Position numbers and translations under genes: made by a program. Below, one piece after another: positions 23,595 through 34,141 of a stretch of 64,000 nt of DNA. Position 1 is the stretch's first letter; each line of letters begins with the position of its first letter. Under the pieces are notes generated by a model. It was not told the origin of the DNA. It worked only from the letters and a program-made list of their open reading frames with translations, and made no database searches. Origin of the DNA: Botryosphaeria dothidea (Eukaryota > Ascomycota > Dothideomycetes > Botryosphaeriales > Botryosphaeriaceae); NCBI GenBank assembly GCA_011503125.2, contig WWBZ02000082.1, positions 2,666,001-2,730,000 of the forward strand, in the 5' to 3' direction.

Positions 23595-24783
23595 ATGGTC
23601 AAGCGCTCACGCGAAGCCTCTGCTGAGCCCGAGCCAGAAGCAGACGTGCTGCACAGAGACTCGCCCGCCTCCGCGCCGCAAACGCCCGCGAGACGAACAG
23701 CCGCCCCATGCCGTCAAATACGTCCACGTTCGACGCGGCCAATGCCTCCGCGCCAAATCCGACCGTCATGAAGTGCCAGTTACCCGGTCACAGCCCCTCG
23801 AGTTCGCTTCATATGGATGAGTACGACATTCACCTATCAGAAAACTCACGTGAATCGTTGCTCAGAGTGCGACAAGAATTTCCCCTCAGAGCTAATCCTA
23901 AATCTGCATCTTGCCGAGATTCACAATCCAATCAATGAAGCCCGTAAGGCAAGGGGTGAGAAGATCGTAAGTTCCTTTCATCATGAAGCAGCAATCATGT
24001 ACTAATATCTGCACAGTATGCCTGCTTCGCCGAGGGTTGTGATAAGGTGTGCTCCGAGCCGCATAAGCGGAGGATGCACATGGTTTCGAAGCATCATTTT
24101 CCAAAGGTATAGCTCAGCTTTCCGTCGCTCTCTTCGGCACTTCCCTCGGACTCACTTGACTATAGGACTACGACTTTACTATCATCAAGGATGGCATTGA
24201 CGGCCGCAACTCAATGCTTCATAGTAGCAGGCATGATGTCTACACTCTCCAGTCTAGGCAGAAAGGGGCCGAGAAGCCTAAAGCAAAGGCAGAGGGAAAA
24301 AAGGTCGCGAAGAGCCATATAATCTTCGATGAAGACGGCAAGACACCGATGAATCTCAACGCAGAAACAACTCCCAAGGAAGATGCGATGGACATTGTTG
24401 GCCCAACTAATAAGGATCCTCCTGGTGCTATTCCTAACCAGGACGTCGAGATGGAGACCGACGAAAGCTCCCGAACTGACGGTCTCGCTATGTCAAAGCA
24501 TGCCACCGACCCACCTCGTTCGGACAGGGATAAGAGTAGTCAGAAGAAAGGCAAACAGAGGAAAGATCAACGCAAGGGAAAACATGGCGAAGAGGTTTCT
24601 GGTTCTACCAGCACCGGACCCAGTAATGTGTCTTCCAAGGACCCCAAAGACTCTCCTGATGATCCTATGGAAGGTCTCACTGCGTCCATGTCTTCTCTCA
24701 AATTTGTCCCACCAAGTATTCGCTTTGGCAGAGGAGGCAGAGGAGGTAGGGGAAGAGGCCGTGGAGGCTTCGCAAGAAGCTAA
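23595..24783 (+). CDS. C2H2 zinc-finger protein, ZNF511-like
   Basis: Blocks typical of the conserved ZNF511-like family appear in order: VMKCQLPGH, DEYDIH, THVNRCSECDKNFPSE with LNLHLAEIH, then ACFAEGCDKVCSEPHKRRMH and the family signature DYDFTIIKDGIDGRNSML. Introns at 23967-24016 (GTAAGT...GCACAG) and 24107-24165 (GTATAG...CTATAG) join these in frame. The first exon (23595-23966) does not read in one frame: conserved segments sit in all three frames between 23690 and 23845, needing about five single-base indels. The last exon encodes a Lys/Ser/Asp-rich tail ending in an RGG-type run (GRGGRGGRGRGRGG), suggesting RNA contact. The function of the family is poorly known. The ATG at 23595 (MVKRSREASAE) is a likely true start. 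I treat the gene as functional with sequence errors rather than dead. Confidence 0.75.
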
Positions 24784-25467
24784 GATCGAAGCCCCACAAT
24801 CTCAGAGTTACAGCATAGCTGGCCAATTGCACCCACTAGTGAGTTGACGACAATCAAGGTCGACTCATTCTTCACAAATGGCAAGGTGGGTTGATTGCAG
24901 GACCCATCGAAGCTCTCAGAGTAGTTCCGGCTCGCGAAATCCTTTTTCTCTTTACAGGCCATGGCATTTACCTGCTTCCCGGTGCTGATAGCCGGAAGCC
25001 TGGTGCTGAACAATAACCTCGACGAACACCAGAACAGCAACATTGACCTCAGTCTACAGTTGCCTACTCTCTTCCTTGACACCAAAGAAACCGGGCCCTA
25101 TCACCTTTTCACACAACAGGTCAACCAGTACTTTTCAGTGCATACGTACCTATATTAGCATTTGGTCTCGACAAATAAAATCAACCACACGAACTGCATT
25201 GCATTCATGCAGGAAAAATATTCAGGATTAATATCTTCTATACAACTAATGAACCCTTCGAACCTCATGCTATGCGTTTTTATTCAACCCAACATACCGT
25301 GCATTTCTTCCAGTCCGCAAAAATGCATCATCTCTTTGTCATCAACACAGAGCTCTTTACTGTCTCACCTCCCAGTCACCATTTGAACGCTCCATCCTAC
25401 CCTTCAAATGCATAAACGAGCCTCCATACCCATATCTTTCTCCCTTCACTTCAAAGCGCAGCCCATC
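24784..25467. other. Intergenic between convergent genes
   Basis: 3' flanks of the ZNF511-like gene and of the second MFS gene. Short AT-rich stretches fit 3' UTRs. No gene seen. Confidence 0.45.
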
Positions 25468-27265
25468 TCAACCCCCAGCGGCGAACTGGCTCTTCGCCCT
25501 GAGCGCCTTCCCATACTTCCACAACAACACGGGCGCCGGCACGCCCAGCCCCAGCCCTATAAACCCCAACAAGCTATTACCCCACCCATCCCCCAACGCC
25601 TGGTACATATACGGCGCAAACAACGGGAACCCGAACCCCGCCAAGCTTCGCAGCACCGTCGCCGCGCCGATCGCGCTCGCCGCAAACATCGTGTACGAAT
25701 CGACCAAATACGTCTGTATGCACTGGAACGCGACGATAATGCCAGCCGAGAAGATGGCCGCGCCGATGTTCGGCATGATCCAATGCACGCCCGCCTCGGC
25801 GGACCAGCCGTACCAGAACAGGCCGATCGGGACGAGCAGCGAGCCGGGGAGCATCAGCGGGACGCGGAACTCGGGCAGCCCCTGCCCGCCGTTTTGGTGC
25901 TTGAGGCGCACGTAGATGCGGTCGTTGAGGCGGGCGGCGACCTGGACGCCGACGAAGAAGCCGAGGGCGAGCGAGATGTAGTTGAGGCCGCCGATGCCGA
26001 TGCTCTCGTGGTAGGTGGTGGTCCAGAGGGTGGGGAAGGTGGAGAGGACGAGGTACATGAGGCCGTACAGGAAAGCCATCTGGAAGAGACGTCAGCGCAT
26101 GAGGGATCGGAAGAAGAGGGGGTGGGCTTACGTATATCGCGAGGAACTGGATGATGGGCTGGGTGAAGAGCAGGCGGAAGGGCCGGATGAGGGCGATGCC
26201 CAGGACCTTGGAGAGGGTTTTGTCCGACTCGAATTCGGAGCGCAGCGTCGCGTTGCCCGTCTCTTTGCGCTGGCGCGCGGCTTTCCACTTGAGCAGGACG
26301 GGCGCGTACGTTTCTTGGAGGTAGAAGAAGCCGAAGAGCTGGATCACGGCGTCGCACATGCTGGTCGCCCAGAAGACCCAGCGCCAGGTCGTGTTCTGCG
26401 CGACGAAGCCGCCGGCGATGGGGCCGGCGGCTGGGCCGATGAGCGGGGCGAGGCTGTACACGCTGATGGCCTTGCCACGCTCCTCTGGCTTGAACATGTC
26501 TGACAGGGTTCCACCGCCAATGGCGAGGGGAGCGGAGCCGCCAAGGCCTGACAGGAATCGGAAGGCCATCATCTGGCCTTTGGTCTGAGCAAACCCGCAT
26601 CCTAGGTTCCAGGCTAGGTAGAAGCCGTTCGCCAGTTGCAGAACAATAACTCTGCCGTAAACCTCTGACAGAGGCCCGAGAATTAGGGGTCCAACGGCAT
26701 AGGCGAGGACGAAAATAGACAACATGAGAGCTGATTCAATCTCGGCCGTGACACCGAGGTCTTTTGAAATGGAAGTCAACGCGGGAGCGACCATGGAAGA
26801 AGAAACGGGGGAGATGAAGGTGAAAGAAGAGACAACCAGGCACGCAGCCCATTTGCGACGGATAGGCCAATTCTTTGGGTTGGCAGGATCGTCGGGTCCT
26901 TCCCAAGAGACGATGTTTGGGTCTTTCGGAGGAGGCTCCGCTTTTGCTTCTTCCCTGGCAGGATCGCCTTTTTCCACATCTCTTACATCCGGAATGCCGT
27001 CGCGAACTTCGGGGATTTCGATGCTGCCGTCGTCGTCTTTTTTCTCGGCTTCTGATTCGTCGATGGTGCGGTGAGAAGCGGAGCGTGGAGGATTATTGTT
27101 GTTGTCTTCTGTTTCTGATTCACCAGCTGCATGTTGGTGGTGATATATGCTGTGGTCGTCGATATGGTGTGCCGAGTAAAGGCGTTGGAGCTGTGGGCTC
27201 GGGGGTCGGGAGGGACGACTCTTTGTTCGGGATAGGGACAAGCGACTGGGGTGTTCGTCGGCCAT
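25468..27265 (-). CDS. MFS transporter, DHA1 polyamine/drug-resistance type
   Basis: Two exons on the minus strand (27265-26132 and 26079-25468), with a phase-0 intron of 52 nt (GTAAGC...TTCCAG), give 581 aa. The N-terminal ~138 residues are hydrophilic, with a His-rich and an Asn run. They end in the family block SWEGPDDPANPKNWPIRRKW before TM1. Typical motifs follow: GPLSEVYGR (motif A region after TM2), DMFKPEERGKA, and GPAAGPIAGGFVA in TM5 (motif C of antiporters). Twelve helices are expected. Relatives include Flu1/Tpo-like exporters of fluconazole, mycophenolate or polyamines at the plasma membrane. Compared with the transporter at 15.6 kb it is more canonical and shares only family-level similarity, so the pair is not a recent tandem copy. 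The substrate cannot be inferred. Confidence 0.92.
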
Positions 27266-28392
27266 GGTTGCTTGGCATGCAAGCTTCGGTATAGGGCTGA
27301 AAGCTTAGCAAAACTCAATCAGGCAAAGGCAATCTGAAAGAGCAGTGTCGGTAATCGGGAATTGGGCGACAGCCGGGGGGAAATGGCGTCAAGAGGGGCC
27401 ATGGCCTGTCTACCTATATAGGAACGAGGCAGTCATGATTTGTGCAAGTTGAATGTCCGGGAATGCATACAGCCGATGATCTTGCACATTTTTTTTTCTT
27501 AGAAGAGGCAGGTGCACCTGCATGGGGCGGCGGGACGGGAACGGAGAACGGACAAGCTGACGGCTCCGTGCGCCACTCCGAAGCGGCCATTCGGCACACG
27601 ACAGCACTGCCGGAGAAACCTGCCTATATCCTCTGGATCTCCTGGATTTAAAAATGGATGCTCAGCCAAACAGATACGAACAGATACATCAAGCCCAGCC
27701 TCTTTGCAGGTCAAAAATACGCATTTCTGTTGCGCAAACAAAGAGACAATCGGGCGGCCTCACTATGACGTTTCCGGGTCCTTTCGTGTGACCTTTCCCA
27801 AGAGGGCTAGTTCGTGGACTTAAGGGCCATGCCAAACACCGAGACTCCGCGTCTATGAATGGGCTGCTGCCACTCAGGAGTATCTCCGTCTCGTTGCTCT
27901 GCTTTCACTTTTTTTTTTTTTAGCCCTATTGCGGTAAGGGGACGGGTACGAAGGGCTGACACCAGCATAGTGCGCCTAACCTGCGCTCACCTGCGACTGC
28001 GATCCGGTTCCGGAGGCCGAAGGTGATATGAGGTCAGCACGAGGCTCGACTTCAGCCGTGGGGTCACGGTGATGGGTTGGGGACAGCCATGAACCATTCG
28101 CGGCGTGAAGGCATACACCAATGTTCCCCGCTGCCCTCAACAATTCCAAGCGCGTGTCGGCGTCGGTCCTGACGGGAATTCCGTCCGACCGATCGTCCGG
28201 TAGGATTTCTGTCCTTGCGGCTTGCAGTTGCGCTACTTCACATAGTCTCCGACAGTCATCTGTCAATTTTCGCTGTAACCTCGTGCTTACAACCAATGCT
28301 AGGCTATTCCATCAAGACGCCGTACCAATTCAAACTCAGAAATACCACCAGGGATGCTCAACATCCTCCCCAAACCATAGCGCAACGAACCT
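27266..28392. other. Intergenic
   Basis: 5' flank of the MFS gene and 3' flank of the next minus-strand gene. Short T runs (about 27490 and 27910) are the only visible features. No convincing coding frame. Confidence 0.45.
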
Positions 28393-29055
28393 CTACCTCC
28401 ACTCGCACCTCAACGAATCGCCCTTCCCAATAACCAAAAACAGCCTCTTCCCCTCCTCCGCCTCCCTCGCAGCCAGCCGCCTCGAGAGCCTCGCAAACTC
28501 CTCAACCCGCTCGAACTTCAGCACGACCCCGCGCGCGCGCTCGCGCCGCAGCCGCCTCCTCCTCGCCTCCAACCCCCTCACCAGCTCCCTGTACCCGTCG
28601 GCCCTATCCACGAACCTCAGCACGATGCGCCTGCGCCGCCTCGCCCCGACGCGCCTCCGCTCCGCGCCTGCGCCCTCCCGCACGCCCGCCCCGCACCTCT
28701 TCCCCCTCGCCTTCACCGGCGGCGCGTTGCGGACGTGCAGGTCGCCGAGGCGCCGCAGCTGCTGCTCGACGGCGGCGGCGGCGGCGGCGGCGACGCACCG
28801 CGCGGAGCGGCGGCGCAGCAGCAGCAGCAGCAGCTCGGCGGTCGTGCGCGGCGAGATGGAGTCGTCGAAGCGCGCGAGCGCGGGCTGCTGCCACGCGCAC
28901 GTGTTGCAGGTCGGCTCGAAGCAGGGCGTCGCGAGCGTGATGGTGTTTTTGGCGTAGCCGAAGCGGTAGAGCGGCTTGCCGCAGTTGGTGCGGCGGGGTG
29001 CGGCTTGTACAGATGGTGATGATGATGATGCTACTGCTGCGGAGGCGGTGCTCAT
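28393..29055 (-). CDS. Hypothetical Cys-containing, Arg/Ala-rich protein
   Basis: Single exon of 220 codons. The N-terminal third contains NCGKPLYRFGYAKNTITLATP followed by CFEPTCNTCAWQQ, a tight Cys cluster suggesting a small metal-binding or disulfide module. The remainder is rich in Arg, Ala and Leu, including a poly-Ala run and a basic stretch, and may be helical. It ends in KGDSLRCEWR. I do not recognise the family. The high GC content makes the opposite strand open over the same interval, so strand choice rests on the start context, the Cys cluster and similarity in style to the two other orphan genes at 32.2-34.0 kb. No signal peptide or membrane helix is obvious. Confidence 0.55.
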   Translation of the reverse strand: MSTASAAVASSSSPSVQAAPRRTNCGKPLYRFGYAKNTITLATPCFEPTCNTCAWQQPALARFDDSISPRTTAELLLLLLRRRSARCVAAAAAAAVEQQLRRLGDLHVRNAPPVKARGKRCGAGVREGAGAERRRVGARRRRRIVLRFVDRADGYRELVRGLEARRRRLRRERARGVVLKFERVEEFARLSRRLAAREAEEGKRLFLVIGKGDSLRCEWR

Positions 29056-29467
29056 GGTGACTTTTTTTTCCTTTGTGTGTGAATTAATTGTGGAAAGCTG
29101 TTGGTGATGAAGGAAGGAAGAGAGAAAGACTGGAATGAGTGACGGGGCGGTGTTTCGTGGAAGTGTTATCGACTATTGTTGCTGTTGATGGAATGGGTGA
29201 AGCTGCCAGAGCTTTCAAAGGTGAGAAACGCGGAACTTGAAAATTCACGAAGCGAGAAGGATGAATGTGAAGTACATGTGAGTGTGCCATGGAAATATTC
29301 TACATCTAGATTGAGGTGAGGTATAAAGCCTTTGTTCTCAACGTCAAAGCTTTGTCGTCCATTGTTGGATGTCGATCATGAGAACAAGGGAAACCAAATT
29401 TAGCGGCGAACAAGGCATCTCTAGACGTTTGAGCCACAAGAAACACGTGACAAGACCTACCACCAAT
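29056..29467. other. Intergenic
   Basis: 5' flank of the Cys-containing gene and 3' flank of the finger-domain frame that follows. Nothing else is seen. Confidence 0.4.
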
Positions 29468-30115
29468 TCAGGGCGCACTTCTTTCTTCACCAAGCAAACT
29501 GCTCGAGCTCCGTTGGGTCCTGTGCATCCATGCCTGAGCAATAGCAGATCTTGTACGCCAATTTCGACTCCATAATCTCCCGTGAATCTTCAATTCCACC
29601 AACTCATCGAAGTTGATTATGTGAAGGTGGTAGAGACATTGCATCAAACTTAGGGGAACCTGGGTTTCAGAGAACCGCATCCCATCACGGAGGTGGCTGG
29701 CAACATGCTCCATCTCCGCATGCCATGCGTTCCTGACATCACCATCATCATCGGCAAAGTCGTAGCGTTGAATACAGAATGGGCAGGCGGAGGAGTTTGG
29801 TGGCGGCGTGTCTCTGAAATGGCCCAATGAATGTACCTTCCATACGTCCTCATCCTCCGTTTCAAAATCGCAACCAAGGAACCAGAAGAAACACTCCAGC
29901 TTTGTCGGGTCAGCAGGGGTCATTTGTCGTTCAAGTACACCATCGTTTCCTCTTCGGAGATTGAAGCAGCCTTGATGCACGTTGCTGGCTAGATCCGTGT
30001 CAACTGAGCTTTCTTTTGCGGACGAGAATGAGGTCAGAGATGGTGGCGATGGCGGAGGCGGCGGACCATTCTCGCGTTGCCCGACAAATGAAGTTTGACG
30101 AGACAGACACTGCAT
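29468..30115 (-). CDS. Protein with degenerate C2H2-like fungal domain (possibly the 3' part of the next gene)
   Basis: The frame encodes 215 codons with a pattern I know from fungal proteins with degenerate zinc fingers: LECFFWFLGCDF, WKVHSLGHFRDTPPP, ACPFCIQRYDF, and WHAEMEHVASHLRDG, followed by a helical segment (LSLMQCLYHLHIINFDELVEL). The Cys and His spacing suggests two zinc sites. Upstream it has a Pro/Ser-rich linker. It overlaps the preceding minus-strand frame at 30034-30115 in a different frame. Most likely the two are one gene joined by an unrecognised intron or separated by a one-base error near 30110; alternatively it is a separate gene starting at the ATG at 30115. Function unknown; such domains occur in fungal signalling and recognition proteins. 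Confidence 0.55.
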   Translation of the reverse strand: MQCLSRQTSFVGQRENGPPPPPSPPSLTSFSSAKESSVDTDLASNVHQGCFNLRRGNDGVLERQMTPADPTKLECFFWFLGCDFETEDEDVWKVHSLGHFRDTPPPNSSACPFCIQRYDFADDDGDVRNAWHAEMEHVASHLRDGMRFSETQVPLSLMQCLYHLHIINFDELVELKIHGRLWSRNWRTRSAIAQAWMHRTQRSSSSLLGEERSAP

Positions 30116-31604
30116 TTCGACGGGAAGGGGCGCCTTCGGCGCACAACGGTAGTGAAAGTATCTTTTGCAGGTCGTTTTTCCGAGGTTTCCGCGCCCGTTG
30201 TAAATGCATTTTCCGCTGACTGTCTTCCAGCTCGGGCCTCTAGAGTGCTTTCCAAGAGTGCTTGCCTCTGATCGCAGACTAGAGTTCTGCTTGAATCAAT
30301 AATTTGGCCACGTTCAACGTCCGTACAGGCAAGACGGCATAGTTCCTTGAGTCTTCGAAGACTTCGTCGCGACCTTGCCAGCAACACAGCCATGATGGTA
30401 AAGGCCAGCCACAAGCCAGAAATCAACGAGAAGAGGGTAAGGCCTTGGAAGTAATGTTTCTCCTGGACCTTCATGGAAGAATCTGGCACCCCTCTGTATG
30501 CAAGATGTGGTGGCGGAGGAAGATCCTTGTCAAGTGCATCCTGGCAGGAGGGCGGAATACCTGACCCACCCGCTATCTAAGGCTTGTGAGTTTCAATACG
30601 CCAATCACGATGGTGGAACTTACCAGGTCCTTACACGCCTCTTTGAAATCTTTCTTTGCTGTCCACTTGGCAAGTCGAAGAGCCTGGTCAGAAGTTTCCT
30701 GGTCTCTGAAAGCCGGGGCCAGGGCAATGAAAGAGATGCTCATGGTGGCGCATACAACCATCCAGCCGATATTCGCAATCGTTTTCCCGGAGAGATTGAA
30801 CATGTTTCTCGATTGTGATGGGAAAGCCAGAATGTGAACAAGGAGCCAGCGGATGGCCGCCACAATCGCGGAGGTCGCTCTGATCGGACGAGCACTCACG
30901 GGATCTTCCAATGTGGCCCCCTCATTGGGTGTCCCGTTCAATTCCTCCGGCGGATCAAATAGATCTTCAGGGATCTCAATTATACACGGAGTGTCCGATG
31001 CGTGTTGCACCATTGTTGCTGGTGTGGGTTCTTGCACGACAGAAAAGCTTGTAGTAGTGATTATCGGTGTTGGTTCTACTATTTGAGCACTTGAATGCCG
31101 GCGCAGCCTTGTTGGAAGCATCACCGGTACGCCTCCAGAGCTGTTTGAACTGCAGATATCTGGAGATTGAACCTCAGACTGATCGGCTATAGATGAAAGA
31201 TCATCTTGCACGTCCGCAACGACGTAAGGTGAGCTTCTCCGATCATCGTCCGATGTGATTTGTGTATGGTTGAATGCAATTTTGCCCCGGCGGTCTTTAT
31301 CAGCCTTTCGTAGCTCTTGAAATGCTTCTTTCAGACTTTCTTTCATGTATGTCCGCTCCAGGAATGAAGAGGGTGGGGCATTGGACCATTCTTCAAGAGC
31401 TGAGTAGTCGGGTATCCGTTCCAGGACGTCTTCGGACAGGAGCACACGGGTGGGGTCCAGAACGAACGGACCCCCATCCTCGCTTGAATATGGCTGACTT
31501 TCATCTGAGGCAGGTAAGCTTTTGATTGGTCCCTGAGAGAGGGCTGAATTCCGAACCAAGAGGCCGCAGGTGCTGCAGACGTATCCAATCTTCAACGTAG
31601 TCAC
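30034..31604 (-). CDS. Hypothetical membrane protein with N-terminal CxxC
   Basis: Two exons on the minus strand, 31604-30624 and 30576-30034, joined in phase 0 by a 47-nt intron (GTAAGT...CCTTAG), give up to 507 aa. It starts with a possible zinc knuckle (GYVCSTCGLLVRN). A long Ser/Asp/Glu-rich disordered region (about residues 30-230) follows. The second part has hydrophobic helices: IRWLLVHILAF, NIGWMVVCATMSISFIALAP, and after the intron TLFSLISGLWLAFTIMAVLLA, which precedes a basic, Arg-rich stretch. The two strongest helices may form a hairpin in a membrane. I do not recognise the family. The 3' end is uncertain because the finger-domain frame overlaps it, and the true protein may continue into that frame. 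Confidence 0.6.
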
Positions 31605-32229
31605 TTTGCGTCATCAGGCTTAACTGAAGGTAGTTTTCGGTGGGTGGTAGATAACGTCAAGTGCACCTCAGCGCAACGAAGCAGTGAAAAATGCACAGAT
31701 TGCCGAAAACTCTCCAAACAGTAGCACTATAAATCAAAGTCTCGAAACGCAGAGCCTCAACGAGGCTGGAGCTTGACCCCCTCGGCATGGTGCCACAAGT
31801 AACGTACCCCGCCCGCAGGAATTATCTTATGATTGGATGGATCGACTGCGCAGCCCAACACTAGCTGCACAGCACGTTCACCGGTGGACAAGCGAGGACT
31901 CCGCCACGGTGAGGAGGTTGCACCCACATTGTGATACGTCACCAGAAACAACGCCACAGATTCCCAAAGCATTGTCGCATGATTATTCATTCATAGGGTT
32001 GATTTAATAGGTAGATGTTAATGCTAAAAGCCATCAATTTACGGCGTTAATTTCTAGAAAATATTCAGTAATACCTCAGATCTATCGAAGCAAAAACAAA
32101 AGCTCACATCTCTACAACCCAGCGCCTACAAACCTCCTCTCGCCCAATCCGACCAGCGGAACCCCGACCAACCTTCCACAAACCTACCTTGTCTCCCCAC
32201 ACCTCAAAAAAAAAAAAAAAAACATCCAC
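31605..32229. other. Intergenic
   Basis: 5' flank of the membrane protein gene and 3' flank of the next minus-strand gene. AT-rich around 31990-32090. A 17-bp A run near its end is listed separately. Confidence 0.45.
32206..32222. repeat. Poly-A tract
   Basis: Seventeen A in a row just beyond the stop codon of the minus-strand orphan gene; on that strand it is poly-T. The length is probably variable. Confidence 0.9.
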
Positions 32230-32940
32230 CTACGGACACCCCCTCCCATGCCCATCCCTCACCTCCGCACCCTCGCACCACCGCCCCCGCGCCATCAACC
32301 CCCTCCTCCCCTCCTCGACCTCCCTCCGCACGATCCTCCCATGCGCCCCGACCAACACCTCCCGCTCCCCCTCCCGCAACACGCCGCTATTCCGCCCCAG
32401 CAACGCGCCGAACGCGCCCTCCATGCCCTCCGCCGCGCGCCGCACGCCCTCGTCGACGCACACCGCGCACGCGAACGCGCCGACGACGAACGCGCGCGCG
32501 GCGGCGGCGGCGGCGGCGGCGGACGAGCCGACGTGCGCGCAGTTGGCGCCGCAGGGGGACAGGAACGGGGTGCGGACGACGTGGTTGCAGGGGCCCAGGC
32601 GGTGGTGGGTGGAGAGCGGGGCGGCGCAGGTCTGCGGGGGCCAGGGGACGGCGGAGGGGGGCAGAGGGAGGTCGTCGGCGCGCGGGTCGGGTGCGATGTC
32701 GAGGGAGCAAACGGAAAGGGCGGGGCTGAGTGAGTGCGCATCATCATCTTCCTTGGGGGAGAGGAGCGGGGAGCGCTCGAGGTGGAGGGTTGGGTGCGGG
32801 CGGAGGATGTGGCTGATTTTGGGGATCAGAGCGCGTAGGCACGTGGGGTCGCGGAGGAGGTCGTGGTTGCGGCGGATGATAGCGAAGGTGGTCGTCTTCT
32901 TTTTCTTGAGAAAGGTGAGCTTTGCGGTGAGGAAAGACAT
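32230..32940 (-). CDS. Hypothetical protein with CxH...PCGANC motif
   Basis: Single exon, 236 codons. The N-terminus is basic (FLKKKKTTTFAIIRR). The middle carries GPCNHVVRTPFLSPCGANCAHV, then a poly-Ala run and ACAVCVDEG, giving five closely placed Cys and a His that could bind zinc. The same motif, CxHxIxT...PCGANC, appears in the plus-strand gene 500 bp away (33442-34017), which is good evidence that both are real and related. The C-terminal part is rich in Arg, Gly and Glu. The opposite strand is also open because of high GC. No signal peptide. Function unknown. Confidence 0.6.
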   Translation of the reverse strand: MSFLTAKLTFLKKKKTTTFAIIRRNHDLLRDPTCLRALIPKISHILRPHPTLHLERSPLLSPKEDDDAHSLSPALSVCSLDIAPDPRADDLPLPPSAVPWPPQTCAAPLSTHHRLGPCNHVVRTPFLSPCGANCAHVGSSAAAAAAAARAFVVGAFACAVCVDEGVRRAAEGMEGAFGALLGRNSGVLREGEREVLVGAHGRIVRREVEEGRRGLMARGRWCEGAEVRDGHGRGCP

Positions 32941-33441
32941 GGTGGGTTACTTCTCTTTTTGGTGATCGGTTTTTGAGAACCAACTTTGCGATGTCGAAAG
33001 CTGTGGAGTGTTTCATCATGGGACTGCACGACAGAGAAGAAATAATATAAAGAGTAGGGGTTTGTATAGAGGAACAATAAAGATGGATAGGCAAACAATG
33101 TGAATTGTTGTGCTTCTTTATCTGGCTGCCTTGTTGCATCCTTGCCACTTGAGCCACTTACGTCTGCCTATTGTTTGATCACCCTGAGTAAAGAGTATAA
33201 CGCATTTTGAAAACATTTAGATTCACGGATGACTCGGGGTCGTTACTTTCGGATTCTCAAGGTAATTTGCGCAATGCTGGTCCAAAATTCAACCATTGAA
33301 CCAAGGCAGTTGGACCCTTGATCCATGGCACACTCAGGTACTAACTATCCAAAAGTCAGAACAAAATTTCGACGCAACTATATATACGAAACGCTTCATA
33401 CCTTCTCACAGTCCGTACCTGAGCATCGCTCAACCTTCGCA
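32941..33441. other. Divergent promoter of two related orphan genes
   Basis: Separates the two genes that share the Cys motif. It contains a TATA-like box for the plus-strand gene. It is the likely shared control region. Nothing else is seen. Confidence 0.45.
33379..33386 (+). promoter_or_regulatory. TATA-like element
   Basis: CTATATAT lies 56-63 bp before the ATG at 33442. It falls between that ATG and an in-frame ATG at 33325, which favours 33442 as the true start. Confidence 0.4.
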
Positions 33442-34017
33442 ATGAAGTTCCGTAAAGTGACAACAGTGGCGCGGTGGCTGGCACGCAAACCAAAGCTCAC
33501 TGCACTTTCCGATCCCGCAAGAACCGCCGAAGTCTCGACCAAGATGAAATTTCTAGCAGAGTCGCCTGAGCCCTGCAAAACCCATCCGGACGGAACGCGC
33601 TACCACCTCCTGGACTGTAGACACCTCATCGAGACGAAGGACCCACAACCATGTGGCGCAAATTGCATGGGCGTCTCGAAAAAGCGCAAAGACTCCGTAA
33701 TCGAAGTGGAAACACTGCCAGCCGCGTTCAGCTGTCCCAAGTGTTCGACTATCGGCGTAAACTGGGCATACATGAGCTTTGATCAGATAAGGGCTCACCC
33801 GAGTTATGAGAGAAAGTATGGCGAAAGCAGTCCAGAATTGGAACTTGAGAACATGAAAGAGTGGGTTGGATTGTGCAAATCGAAACACAAAGTGAGACTG
33901 TGGGGCGGCCGCCTTTGTGAGGCAGTACTCGCCACTGATGTCTCGCCGAACTATGACGATGATAGGGAAACTCCGTATTTCCACAGTGAGCCGGACCAAA
34001 AAGGAGTAGGATTGTGA
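33442..34017 (+). CDS. Hypothetical protein with CxH...PCGANC motif
   Basis: Single exon, 191 aa from the chosen start (an in-frame ATG at 33325 would add 39 residues, but a TATA box lies between). The N-terminal ~40 residues are basic. The core is PCKTHPDGTRYHLLDCRHLI followed by ETKDPQPCGANCMGVS and later FSCPKCSTIG, with six Cys and two His that could form zinc sites. A charged C-terminal half contains SYERKYGE and MKEWVGLCKSKHK. The motif matches the neighbouring minus-strand gene (32230-32940). Such small Cys proteins are common as lineage-specific families in Dothideomycetes, a general observation and not a match I can verify. Function unknown; no signal peptide, so probably intracellular. 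Confidence 0.7.
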   Translation: MKFRKVTTVARWLARKPKLTALSDPARTAEVSTKMKFLAESPEPCKTHPDGTRYHLLDCRHLIETKDPQPCGANCMGVSKKRKDSVIEVETLPAAFSCPKCSTIGVNWAYMSFDQIRAHPSYERKYGESSPELELENMKEWVGLCKSKHKVRLWGGRLCEAVLATDVSPNYDDDRETPYFHSEPDQKGVGL

Positions 34018-34141
34018 AGTGAAGAGGAGAGAGATATTGATGAGCATCTTTTTTAAGACAGACCAAATCTTTAGGGGAAAAGAGGCTGTTTACATGGGTT
34101 AAATACAACGCCCAACTTTTGGTGACCGTTGGAAAAGTCAT

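Noticed and set aside
28121..28957. Plus-strand open frame opposite the Cys-containing orphan gene
   Set aside because: Ser/Arg/Leu-rich composition without a domain; the minus strand has a better start and the Cys cluster. Not fully excluded.
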